A DNA stretch of 9,941 nt from Oligosphaeraceae bacterium (GCA_012515455.1 JAAYYJ010000453.1:1-9941), one strand, 5' to 3'. Positions 1 through 6,006 are shown, counted from the first letter of the stretch. Made by a program: numbers and translations. The notes: generated from the sequence alone by a model not told the origin.

Positions 1-429
1 GACAATCAGACCAGCATCTGCCCGGGAATGAACCAGATCGCTGCGCCGGACCAAGGTCAAATCAGTATGGACATCAACCCGGAAATGGTCAAAATAACCA
101 GTCAGAGGGTACGTGGGCGTCTGCGTCCAGGCAATCTTCCCGTCCCGGAAATGCAAATCGCCAAGGTTGTCACTCAGAAACATCGAGACCTTGCGGCCGT
201 TGGATACCAAAGCCGGCATCTCATTCATGGTCTTCAGACAACCGCCCACACCACCCAAGAGCAGCAGCACCAGCAAGGCCCGCCACCAGCTCGCCTGCCG
301 CAAGGTCAAAAACAAACCGTACTTGGGATGAACAAACAAATTGAACAGCAACAGCCGGTACGGCAGTGCCACCAACAGCTCAGCATGCAGCCTGGCGAAC
401 TCGTCTTCTGTGTGATTCTGCTCCGGCAT
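1..429 (-). CDS. DUF1189-like membrane protein, C-terminus outside window
   Basis: The reading frame opens with ATG at 429 and stays open for 143 codons to the window edge, so only the N-terminal part is visible. The start is supported by AGGAG five bases upstream, overlapping the def stop codon. Seven bases separate the two genes, which implies translational coupling in one transcript. The protein begins with a charged segment (MPEQNHTEDEF). It then shows the pattern typical of DUF1189 proteins: a short 'NLFVHPKYGLFLTLRQ' stretch (about residues 30-45), a transmembrane helix at about 50-66 (RALLVLLLLGGVGG), and an extracytoplasmic domain with 'LHFRDGKIAWTQTPTYP' (about 92-108) followed by 'FRVDVHTD'. 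DUF1189 proteins are multi-pass membrane proteins of unknown function. The family is assigned by pattern recognition from a partial sequence; the gene itself is well supported, the family name less so. Confidence 0.68.
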   Translation of the reverse strand, partial: MPEQNHTEDEFARLHAELLVALPYRLLLFNLFVHPKYGLFLTLRQASWWRALLVLLLLGGVGGCLKTMNEMPALVSNGRKVSMFLSDNLGDLHFRDGKIAWTQTPTYPLTGYFDHFRVDVHTDLTLVRRSDLVHSRADAGLIV

Positions 430-436
430 CAATCTC

Positions 437-1063
437 CTACCCGCTACGTTTTTCACTGCGGACCAGACGCTCCTGCTCGACACGCTCCAAGGACCGCATC
501 ACAGCCGCATTGCGGCGCTGCTCTTCGCCAGACAGGCAGTCGTAAAACAAGCGACCGTCCAAATGATCAATCTCATGCTGCAGGCAACGCGCCAGCAGAC
601 CTGCGCATTCAACCGTGAGCACCTCCCCGTCCAGGGTGCTTGCCCGCAGCAGCACCCGGGCCGGACGGGTCACCCGGCCATCCACGCCGGGAAGACTTAG
701 GCAACCCTCCACTTCGGTGCTCAGCTCAGAAGAAACTGACAGCAGCTCCGGATTCACCAGCGCCAGGGGCATCCGCGGATTCAGCAGCAGCTCCCCCGGC
801 GAGAGCTCGGCAGCGTCTCCATGCCCCCGGTCAGAACAGGTCTTGACCACAATCAGACGGATGTTGACCCCGACCTGCGGAGCCGCCAGACCCACCCCGA
901 CTACCTCATTGGTCAGCATGGTCACAATCATCCGCTCCGCCAGCTCCCTGACCTCAGCAGTAATATTCACGATCGGACGTGAGACCTTCCGCAAGGAAGG
1001 ATGACCGTTGACTACAATCCGCAACTTACGAGGACGACGTAACTTTTCCATAAAACCCAACAT
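437..1063 (-). CDS. def: Peptide deformylase
   Basis: Cytoplasmic metallohydrolase that removes the formyl group from the N-terminal methionine of nascent proteins. All three family motifs are intact: GVGLAAPQ (residues 56-63, motif I), EGCLSLP (119-125, motif II) and QHEIDHLDG (162-170, motif III). The expected metal ligands are Cys121, His163 and His167, with Glu164 as the catalytic base. The start chosen is ATG at 1063, giving 208 residues. AGGGA lies about seven bases upstream, and the protein then begins MLGFMEKLRRPRKLRIVVNGHPSLR, which matches the family N-terminus. The frame stays open upstream to 1156, but that stretch shows no family similarity. A second ATG at 1051 is also possible. 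The gene is followed at once by a DUF1189-like gene, and its upstream region faces the divergent tmk gene with a large insertion-like element between them. The lengthened, charged C-terminus (after about residue 176) is unremarkable. Confidence 0.96.
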   Translation of the reverse strand: MLGFMEKLRRPRKLRIVVNGHPSLRKVSRPIVNITAEVRELAERMIVTMLTNEVVGVGLAAPQVGVNIRLIVVKTCSDRGHGDAAELSPGELLLNPRMPLALVNPELLSVSSELSTEVEGCLSLPGVDGRVTRPARVLLRASTLDGEVLTVECAGLLARCLQHEIDHLDGRLFYDCLSGEEQRRNAAVMRSLERVEQERLVRSEKRSG

Positions 1064-1138
1064 TGTACATCCCTGAAATTCGTCTTTCCGGCAAAAGCTC
1101 CCCAAACAACTCTGGTGGTAAACTTTTAAAGTTATTAC

Positions 1139-1167
1139 CTGAACCCGAATTAGCAAGTCTGAACCCG
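1139..1167. repeat. Pair of 9-bp direct repeats upstream of def
   Basis: CTGAACCCG occurs at 1139-1147 and again at 1159-1167. The repeats are 20 bp start to start, about two helical turns, with an 11-bp A/T-leaning spacer. They lie about 75-105 bp upstream of the def start, where an operator or activator site could be. Two same-face half sites would suit a dimeric regulator, but no regulator can be named. A related string, CAGAACCCGC, recurs in each 59-bp unit of the nearby element, so common ancestry with that repeat is an alternative reading. Confidence 0.3.
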
Positions 1168-1208
1168 GGCAATACTGTCAGATTTTACCTAAATTCCGCT
1201 CGATGACG

Positions 1209-1216
1209 GCATTTTT
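1209..1216. repeat. Left copy of 8-bp target-site duplication
   Basis: GCATTTTT directly abuts the outer edge of the left terminal inverted repeat, which starts at 1217. The identical octamer abuts the outer edge of the right terminal repeat at 2039-2046. A perfect direct duplication exactly flanking inverted termini is the standard footprint of cut-and-paste transposition. Confidence 0.8.
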
Positions 1217-1239
1217 GTTAATGTGCGAAATCTGGTGAT
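1217..1239 (+). repeat. Left terminal inverted repeat
   Basis: GTTAATGTGCGAA (1217-1229) is the exact reverse complement of 2026-2038. After a mismatched stretch the match resumes at GTGAT (1235-1239), giving 19 of 23 positions matching without gaps. It forms the left end of the 822-bp element. Confidence 0.8.
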
Positions 1240-1378
1240 GAGCACTTTCAGGCTGCCGTATGTAGCCCAGGCTGGCAATTGATCCCTAACCGCTCTGGAG
1301 CTGGCAACGCGCGCGCCCGGCAGGAACACTATCGGGTGCTTGACCAAACCAACCACTATGGCAAAGCTCTTTTTACCG

Positions 1379-1398
1379 CCCAACTCTTCGCACCTTAA
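1379..1398 (-). repeat. Internal copy of the terminal repeat
   Basis: Read on the minus strand from 1398, this is TTAAGGTGCGAAGAGTTGGG. It matches the right terminal repeat read the same way from 2037 (TTAATGTGCGAAGATTTGTG) at 17 of 20 positions, including an unbroken GTGCGAAGA. It has the orientation of the right end. Together with the left terminus it would therefore delimit a smaller block of about 180 bp. No octamer GCATTTTT follows it, so that smaller block is not a recent independent insertion. Confidence 0.6.
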
Positions 1399-1470
1399 AC
1401 ATGTTGTGGGAGTGATAGCACTGCGGCCATTTCCCGCCTCCGGCGCTCCTCGCGCGCGCGTCCAAATTAG

Positions 1471-1510
1471 GGTTGGGGGTCCCCCCAACCGGTGGGGTGG
1501 GCCCACCGGT
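1471..1510. repeat. Two overlapping perfect GC-rich hairpins
   Basis: The first hairpin pairs 1471-1478 (GGTTGGGG) with 1483-1490 (CCCCAACC) around a 4-nt loop. The second pairs 1488-1496 (ACCGGTGGG) with 1502-1510 (CCCACCGGT) around the loop GTGGG. They share bases 1488-1490, so full pairing of both at once is impossible and they would compete at the border. No T-run follows on the plus strand, so this is not a standard intrinsic terminator in that direction. G-runs at 1470-1472, 1475-1479, 1494-1497 and 1499-1501 could also support a G-quadruplex with one long loop. The function is unknown; structural cores of this kind are common in non-autonomous elements. Confidence 0.6.
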
Positions 1511-1630
1511 AGAATCAAGGGCACGAGGCAAAAACTAGTGCTTTGGGCAATTTTGTCAAGGCATACGCCCGCACTTGCATACAAATACCTTGTTCCCGGA
1601 CAACTGCTTCCCTGTTAAGGACCAAGAATC

Positions 1631-1942
1631 CCAGCCGCGGGAGCGGGTGTGATTGGGCCAGAACCCGCATTTCAGCTGGGTATCCATCGCCAGCCGCGGG
1701 AGCGGGTGCGGTCGAGTCAGAACCCGCATTTCAGCCGGGTATCCATCGCCAGCCGCGGGAGCGGGTGCGATTGGGTCAGAACCCGCATTTCAGCCGAGGA
1801 TACTCAACAGTCTGCAGGAGGAGCGGGTGCGGTCGAGTCAGAACCCGCATTTCAGCCGGGTATCCATCGCCTGCAGGGGGCAACTGCGGTCTTTATCGGC
1901 TAGCATCTGTACGGATCGTCTCCATCGCCTGCTGGGGCAACT
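1631..1942. repeat. 59-bp tandem repeat array, about 6 units
   Basis: Units begin at 1631, 1690 and 1749 (exactly 59 bp apart), then at 1811 (3 extra bases). Diverged units follow at 1870 and 1928, where the shared string is CCTGC, a T or A, GGGG and CAACT, 58 bp apart. Clear units read CCAGCCGCGGGAGCGGGTG, a variable middle, CAGAACCCGCATTTCAGC and a tail ending TATCCATCG. Units 1 and 3 share the middle 'GATTGGGYCA', while units 2 and 4 share 'CGGTCGAGTCA', so the array alternates A-B-A-B. In each of the first four units GCGGGT pairs with ACCCGC around a 14-nt loop (for example 1643-1648 with 1663-1668). The period is not a multiple of three, so a coding repeat is unlikely even though frames stay open. 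Confidence 0.85.
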
Positions 1943-2015
1943 ACTATCTCTGCTTCCGGCACAAACCAAGTCCTGCCGTGGCCAACCGGAAGCGGCGCCT
2001 CTGCGGCGACAATCT

Positions 2016-2038
2016 ATCACAAATCTTCGCACATTAAC
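2016..2038 (-). repeat. Right terminal inverted repeat
   Basis: TTCGCACATTAAC (2026-2038) is the exact complement of the left terminus, and the ATCAC at 2016-2020 pairs with its inner GTGAT. It ends directly at the right copy of the 8-bp duplication. Confidence 0.8.
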
Positions 2039-2046
2039 GCATTTTT
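2039..2046. repeat. Right copy of 8-bp target-site duplication
   Basis: GCATTTTT is identical to 1209-1216 and touches the right terminal inverted repeat with no spare bases. The bases outside the duplication (G at 1208, C at 2047) differ in their surroundings, as expected for a true target-site duplication. Confidence 0.8.
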
Positions 2047-2076
2047 CGCTTCGGGAATTATATTTACCAGCAGCCC

Positions 2077-2096
2077 GTCCAACATCACTGTTGGGC
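2077..2096 (+). promoter_or_regulatory. Small hairpin in the tmk leader
   Basis: GTCCAAC (2077-2083) pairs with GTTGGGC (2090-2096) around ATCACT, with one T-G wobble. It lies about 45 bp before the tmk start, between the right end of the element and the ribosome binding site. It has no T-run. Any role in mRNA stability or control is speculative. Confidence 0.3.
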
Positions 2097-2140
2097 GCCC
2101 GGTAGAGGTAGATTTATCCTAGTCCAGAGGAGTGCATCCC

Positions 2141-2779
2141 GTGAAAACCATCCCCAAGGGTCTGTTCATTACCTTCGAAGGCCCTGACAAGGCCGGAAAA
2201 TCCACCCAAATCAAACTGCTGGAACAAAAATTGCGCTGCCAGGGCTACGAGGTGCTGATGACCCGTGAACCAGGCGGTACTCTGCTGGGCGAGGAACTCC
2301 GTCGTCTGGTGATGCAGTTCCGCGCTGAAGGCATCGCCCCCGGTGCGGAGCTGCTGCTGTTCGGCGCCAGCCGCGCACAGTTGGTGCATAACTTCCTCCT
2401 GCCCCAGCTCACCGCCGGCAAAATTATCCTCTGCGACCGCTTCGCCGACTCAACCACCGCGTATCAGGGTGGAGCACGGCATCTAGATGCAGGCTTCATT
2501 GCCGCATTGCACCAGTTCTCTCTGCAGGGACGCTGGCCAGACCTGACCTTCCTCCTCGACCTCAGCGTCGAGGAGAGCTTCCGACGCCTGCAGACCGCCC
2601 GCACCGGCAAGCACGACCGCTTCGAGGAGGAAGACCGGAAATTCCACCACCAGGTGCGAGAGGCCTTCCTGCAGATCGCCCGGGACAACCCGCAACGGGT
2701 CAGAGTGCTGGACGCCAGCCAGCAGGTCGAGACCATCGCCGAGAAGATATATCAGGAGGTCGCGCGTGTCCTTGTCTGA
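2141..2779 (+). CDS. tmk: Thymidylate kinase
   Basis: Cytoplasmic nucleotide kinase converting dTMP to dTDP with ATP, an essential step to dTTP. The 212-residue protein has the P-loop GPDKAGKST (residues 14-22), TREPGGT (41-47), the nucleoside-binding CDRFADSTTAYQG (98-110) and a LID segment RTGKHDRF (154-161). Length is normal for the family. GTG at 2141 is chosen as start because AGAGGAG (2126-2132) lies eight bases upstream. The in-frame GTG at 2132 overlaps that Shine-Dalgarno sequence itself and so is unlikely to be used. The P-loop has Lys where many homologues have Gly or Ala (PDKAG), a tolerated position. Its 3' end overlaps holB by 14 bp, a common pairing of replication genes. Its upstream region is largely the 822-bp element, whose right border is about 95 bp away. 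Confidence 0.96.
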   Translation: MKTIPKGLFITFEGPDKAGKSTQIKLLEQKLRCQGYEVLMTREPGGTLLGEELRRLVMQFRAEGIAPGAELLLFGASRAQLVHNFLLPQLTAGKIILCDRFADSTTAYQGGARHLDAGFIAALHQFSLQGRWPDLTFLLDLSVEESFRRLQTARTGKHDRFEEEDRKFHHQVREAFLQIARDNPQRVRVLDASQQVETIAEKIYQEVARVLV

Positions 2780-3803
2780 GTTCCATCCGGATTTTCCCCT
2801 GCTCTGCCGCTGTCTGGAACAGGCCAAACTGCAGCAACGCACCGGTCAGGCATATCTGCTGGTTGGCGACGACAACCGCTACATTTATGCCTTCGCCCGC
2901 GCCTGGGCCCAAACTGCCGCCTGCCTGAACTGCACCCCCAGCGGCGCAGCGTGCGGACAATGCCGCCCCTGCCAGCTTTTCCAGAGCAACTCCTACAACG
3001 ACTGCCTGGAAATCGCCCCGCAGTCAAAATCTCGCATCATTACCATCGAAGCAATCCGCAATTTCGACCATCAGCTCAGCCTCAAAACCCGGCCCGACCG
3101 TCTCAAAATCGGACTGCTGCGCGATGCCGAATGCCTGGGCCCGGATGCCCAGAATGCATTCCTCAAAACCCTGGAGGAGCCCCCCCCGCACACCATGCTC
3201 CTGCTGCTGACCACCAATGCTCGTCAGCTGCTGCCCACCATCCGCTCCCGCTGTCAGACCTTGCTGCTGCTGCGAAACCGCCGGAGCTATCCTCCCGTAA
3301 TCACCGCCGAACTGCTGCCGGTGCTGGCCCGGCTGCAGCGCCAGGCCGGCGTGAAGATCGCCCTGGAAGCATCTGCTAGCATCAGCACTACCTTCAGCCA
3401 ACTGCACGAAGAGGCGGAAAAACTCATCGCCGACAACTGGGACCCGCGCTGGGAAAATACCGCGGCCGACAACAAGAAGCTGCTCAAGGAATTAAATGAA
3501 CTGCGGCAGGTTAAAATCGAATCGGAATACATCCGCCTGCGCGAGGAATTCATCGACGCGATGCAGAGCTGGTTCCAGCAACGCTACTTGATCGCTTGCG
3601 GCGTCACCCCCGATCTGCTGCCGCATCCGGAATTCCTGCCCTGCGCCGAATCGCTCCTGGCCAATCCACCCGCACCCGAGGAAGCCGATCAGGATGTCAA
3701 GCACCTGGCGGAATTCGCCAAATGCCTGAAGGCGAACGTGGAAGAGTCTCTCGCACTGGATTCACTCTGCCTGTCCATCTGCGAAAAAACACCCCCTCGC
3801 TAA
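2766..3803 (+). CDS. holB: DNA polymerase III clamp-loader subunit delta'
   Basis: A structural subunit of the clamp-loader complex that opens and loads the sliding beta clamp. The 345-residue protein carries a zinc module Cys53-x2-Cys56-x6-Cys63-x2-Cys66-x2-Cys69, the family signature 'DAQNAFLKTLEEPPPHTMLLLLTT' (127-150) and LLPTIRSRCQ with the SRC motif (161-163). The usual Walker A site is degenerate (LLVGDDNRYIY, 31-41; no GKT). This is characteristic of delta', which does not hydrolyse ATP, and separates it from DnaX tau/gamma. The GTG start at 2766 has a strong AGGAGGT five bases upstream, located inside tmk. The 14-bp overlap with tmk indicates translational coupling. The C-terminal third (after about residue 190) is poorly conserved and charged. 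A DnaX-like paralogue is the main alternative, but length and the missing P-loop argue against it. Confidence 0.9.
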   Translation: MSLSEFHPDFPLLCRCLEQAKLQQRTGQAYLLVGDDNRYIYAFARAWAQTAACLNCTPSGAACGQCRPCQLFQSNSYNDCLEIAPQSKSRIITIEAIRNFDHQLSLKTRPDRLKIGLLRDAECLGPDAQNAFLKTLEEPPPHTMLLLLTTNARQLLPTIRSRCQTLLLLRNRRSYPPVITAELLPVLARLQRQAGVKIALEASASISTTFSQLHEEAEKLIADNWDPRWENTAADNKKLLKELNELRQVKIESEYIRLREEFIDAMQSWFQQRYLIACGVTPDLLPHPEFLPCAESLLANPPAPEEADQDVKHLAEFAKCLKANVEESLALDSLCLSICEKTPPR

Positions 3804-3874
3804 GCCACCACTGCCCACCGATCACCCTCCCCCCGCACCAGCACGCAAAGCAGCCAAGATTTATTGCATTTTCG

Positions 3875-3904
3875 TTGTTTTTTGCGAATCTCAAGCTATA
3901 TTAT
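3875..3904 (+). promoter_or_regulatory. Candidate sigma70-type promoter of yebC
   Basis: TTGTTT (3875-3880) is followed 16 bases later by TATATT (3897-3902), or 18 bases later by TATTAT (3899-3904). The surrounding 3860-3912 stretch is clearly AT-rich compared with its neighbours. It lies in the 239-bp gap between holB and yebC, which holds no gene that I can recognise, and would give a leader of about 130 bases. The match is by eye, without a transcription start to support it. Confidence 0.4.
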
Positions 3905-4042
3905 TTTCTATTGCCGCACCCCCACCGGGTAGACAATTAATCCACTGGAAATCGCCCGGACTCGCAGGGCAGTTTCCGTCCCTCAAATGGAGCCATAATT
4001 GCGATGATGCCAACAAGACAGTAATCGGACAAAGGAGTTTCT

Positions 4043-4807
4043 ATGTCAGGACACAACAAGTGGTCGTCAATCAAGCACAAGAAGGGTGCCGCAGACGCCA
4101 AACGGGGTAAGATCTTCTCCCGCGTTAGCAAAGAAATCATTATGGCCGCCAAAGAAGGCGGCGGCGACTACAACCTGAATGCCCGCCTGCGCTCCGCCAT
4201 CGCGGCCGCCAAAGCCGCGAATATGCCCAACGATAATATCGACCGGGCCATTAAGAAAGGCACTGGCGAGGGCGGCACCACAGTTATGGAAGTCCTGAGC
4301 TACGAAGGCTATGCTGCTGGCGGAGTGGCAGTGATTGTGACCTGCTTGTCCGATAATCGCAACCGCACCGCCGCGGATATCCGCTCCTTCTTCAACAAAT
4401 ACAACTGCACCCTGGCCGGCGCAGGAGCCGTGTCCTGGAAATTCCACCGCAAGGCCCGCTTCTTAATCGAAGGCGAAAACGCCAACGAGGAGAAGCTCTT
4501 CGAACTGCTGCTTGATGGCGGAGCCGATGTCGAGGATATCTCGGTCACTGACGATGAAGCCGAAGTACTGGCCCCGCCAGAAGCTTTCGCAGCCATCCTG
4601 GCAATCCTAGAAAAAGCCGGCATCACCGCTACAGAATCGAGCATCGCCCTGATTCCGGAAAACTCCACCGAAATCAAAGACGCCGGCACTGCCCGACAAG
4701 TGCAGAAATTCATCGATGTCCTTGAAGACTATGATGACGCTCAAGAAGTCTTTACCGACATGGTGATCAGCGACGAAGTCGCCGAAGAACTCGCCAACGA
4801 CGATTGA
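4043..4807 (+). CDS. yebC: YebC/PmpR family translation-associated protein
   Basis: The family's hallmark N-terminus, MSGHNKWSSIKHKKGAADAKRGKIFSRVSKEI, is fully present. It is followed by NARLRSAIAAAKAANMPNDNIDRAIKKG (about 46-73), 'YEGYAAGGVAVIVTCLSDNRNRTAADIR' (about 89-116) and 'LAGAGAVSWKFHRKARFLI'. The length of 254 residues is usual. The ATG at 4043 has AAAGGAG (4031-4037) five bases upstream. YebC proteins were long annotated as DNA-binding regulators (PmpR in Pseudomonas). More recent work, together with the mitochondrial homologue TACO1, points to a role in translation, notably of proline-rich stretches. Both functions are family knowledge, not shown here. The gene appears monocistronic, with a candidate promoter upstream and an intrinsic terminator 17 bases after its stop. 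The C-terminal segment is strongly acidic (EDYDDAQEVF, DEVAEELANDD). Confidence 0.95.
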   Translation: MSGHNKWSSIKHKKGAADAKRGKIFSRVSKEIIMAAKEGGGDYNLNARLRSAIAAAKAANMPNDNIDRAIKKGTGEGGTTVMEVLSYEGYAAGGVAVIVTCLSDNRNRTAADIRSFFNKYNCTLAGAGAVSWKFHRKARFLIEGENANEEKLFELLLDGGADVEDISVTDDEAEVLAPPEAFAAILAILEKAGITATESSIALIPENSTEIKDAGTARQVQKFIDVLEDYDDAQEVFTDMVISDEVAEELANDD

Positions 4808-4823
4808 TCTTTCTTTGCCCGCC

Positions 4824-4848
4824 AGCCGCCTGCAAAGGCGGCTTTTTT
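4824..4848 (+). terminator. Intrinsic terminator after yebC
   Basis: AGCCGCC (4824-4830) pairs perfectly with GGCGGCT (4837-4843) around TGCAAA, followed by a run of six T (4843-4848). It sits 17 bases after the yebC stop and 45 bases before the next start. It should separate the two transcription units unless there is read-through. Confidence 0.9.
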
Positions 4849-4893
4849 GCTGTCACCCATGGCGCACTGCCAGTCTTGCTAAGGAGGACCGAG

Positions 4894-6006
4894 ATGTCAG
4901 AATTATTCAATGGCCTCGGGATGTCAATGGGTAATCTGTCCAGACTCTCCAATGCCCGCAGCCGCTCCATCTCTGGTGAGAACCGCAACGGCGCCAAAGG
5001 CGGGGGTGGGATGGCCCTCCCTGCCCCCGACGGCCCTGCCCGAGACCTGGGGCAAGGCTGGAAATGCCACGCCCATGACAGTATCGCTCCCGGCGAGGTC
5101 TTCAGCATGGCCGAGATCGATGGCCCCGGCGCGATCCAGAGCATCTGGCTGACCGGCAGCATCTCCCGCTTCCTGATCTTGCGCATTTACTGGGAACACC
5201 AGCAGAACCCGTCAGTAGAATGCCCGATCGCGGACTTCTTCGCCGTCCCCTGGCTGGACTCGTCCCAGAAAACCAGCCAGGATCAAGCCTACCCCAGAGT
5301 GAATTCCCTGCCCGTGGCGGTAAACCCCAAAAGTGGCCTGAACTGCTTCTGGGAAATGCCGTTCCGCAAACACTGCCGCATCACTCTGGAAAACCGCGAC
5401 CCTGACAGCCCCGCTACCCTGTATTTCCAAATCAATTATACCCTGACCGAAGTCCAGGAGGATGCCGCCCTCTTCCATGCCCAGTTCAGACGCTGCAATC
5501 CTCTCCCCTACCAGACTCCTTACACCATCCTGGACAACGTGCAGGGACAGGGGCAGTACGTCGGCACTGTCCTCGGAGTCGGCATCAACAACAACGGCTG
5601 GTGGGGCGAGGGCGAAATCAAATTCTACCTCGACGGCGACCGGGATTTCCCGACCATCTGCGGTACCGGCACCGAAGACTATTTCGGGGGCTCCTACAAC
5701 TGGGATGTCAACGGCTATCAGATTTACTCCACACCCTTCCTGGGGCATCATCAGGTGCTGCGCCCGGATGGCCTGTATAGTTCTCAGCAACGGCACGCCA
5801 TGTACCGCTGGCACATCATGGACCCGGTACGCTTCCAGCAGGACCTCAAGGTCACCATCCAAATGCTGGGCTGGCGGCGGGGACAGCCGCAGCGGCGTTT
5901 TCTGCCCGAACAGCCGGATATCTGCTCGACCGCCTTCTGGTATCAGACCCTGCCGGCAGCACCATTCCCTGACCTGCTCGACCGCGATGCACTGGAAATT
6001 ATCTGA
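4894..6006 (+). CDS. GH172 (DUF2961) family glycoside hydrolase-like protein
   Basis: A 370-residue protein with the DUF2961 core. It has an N-terminal 'SRSISGENRNGAKGGGGMA' region, 'GPGAIQSIWLTG' (about 78-89), and the diagnostic GWWGEGEIKFYLDGD (235-249) and GTGTEDYFGGSYNW (257-270). Characterised GH172 enzymes include fructofuranosidases/difructose dianhydride enzymes and D-arabinofuranosidases. They retain configuration using two Glu residues; by position those here are probably in the GEGE motif (Glu239 or Glu241) and Glu261. The substrate cannot be read from the sequence. ATG at 4894 is chosen because AAGGAGG lies seven bases upstream. The frame stays open back to 4804, but that stretch runs through the yebC terminator. 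There is no signal peptide or membrane segment, so the protein is probably cytoplasmic. It is followed after 35 bp by the prenyl synthase gene in the same direction, possibly one transcript. No promoter is evident in the 45 bp after the terminator. Confidence 0.88.
   Translation: MSELFNGLGMSMGNLSRLSNARSRSISGENRNGAKGGGGMALPAPDGPARDLGQGWKCHAHDSIAPGEVFSMAEIDGPGAIQSIWLTGSISRFLILRIYWEHQQNPSVECPIADFFAVPWLDSSQKTSQDQAYPRVNSLPVAVNPKSGLNCFWEMPFRKHCRITLENRDPDSPATLYFQINYTLTEVQEDAALFHAQFRRCNPLPYQTPYTILDNVQGQGQYVGTVLGVGINNNGWWGEGEIKFYLDGDRDFPTICGTGTEDYFGGSYNWDVNGYQIYSTPFLGHHQVLRPDGLYSSQQRHAMYRWHIMDPVRFQQDLKVTIQMLGWRRGQPQRRFLPEQPDICSTAFWYQTLPAAPFPDLLDRDALEII

Larger units (their letters stand above)
1217..2038. 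mobile_element. Non-autonomous transposable element (MITE-like), no transposase seen
   Basis: This 822-bp block is bounded by inverted termini (13 bp perfect, about 23 bp with four mismatches) and flanked by a perfect 8-bp direct repeat GCATTTTT. It fills most of the intergenic gap between divergent def and tmk. Open frames inside it lack convincing ribosome binding sites, cross repeat borders and resemble no transposase motif that I recognise (no DDE/DDD or HUH pattern). It therefore looks like a deletion derivative or a MITE moved in trans. Inside, left to right, are an internal copy of the terminal repeat (1379-1398), a GC-rich alternating CG stretch near 1451-1460, two overlapping strong hairpins (1471-1510) and a 59-bp tandem array (from 1631). 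Families that make 8-bp duplications include IS66, IS256, ISL3 and IS1595. I cannot assign one from the termini alone. Removing the element and one octamer leaves an ordinary intergenic region of about 245 bp. Confidence 0.75.

Noticed and set aside
28..618. Long plus-strand frame opposite def and the DUF1189-like gene
   Set aside because: It is the antisense shadow of two well-supported minus-strand genes and is rich in Gln, His and Pro as expected for such a shadow.
1189..1584. A 131-codon minus-strand reading frame inside the element
   Set aside because: It starts with TTG and a poorly spaced AAGG, runs through the left terminal repeat and the duplication, and has no recognisable domain. 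A decayed transposase remnant cannot be excluded.
1631..1869. Integron attC array, because attC sites were once called 59-base elements
   Set aside because: The units are contiguous, with no cassettes between them, and lack the RYYYAAC and GTTRRRY core sites. The length agreement looks coincidental.
1631..1942. CRISPR array
   Set aside because: There are no unique spacers between repeats, the units are 59 bp head to tail, and no cas gene is present.
1543..2105. Repeat-containing proteins in the three plus-strand frames
   Set aside because: All three frames are open merely because a stop-poor 59-bp unit cycles through every phase. They lack ribosome binding sites, give low-complexity Pro/Arg/Gly peptides, and two extend into or beyond the element's right terminus.
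4804..4893. N-terminal extension of the GH172-like protein
   Set aside because: It would be translated through the yebC terminator hairpin and has no family similarity. The strong AAGGAGG sits before ATG 4894.
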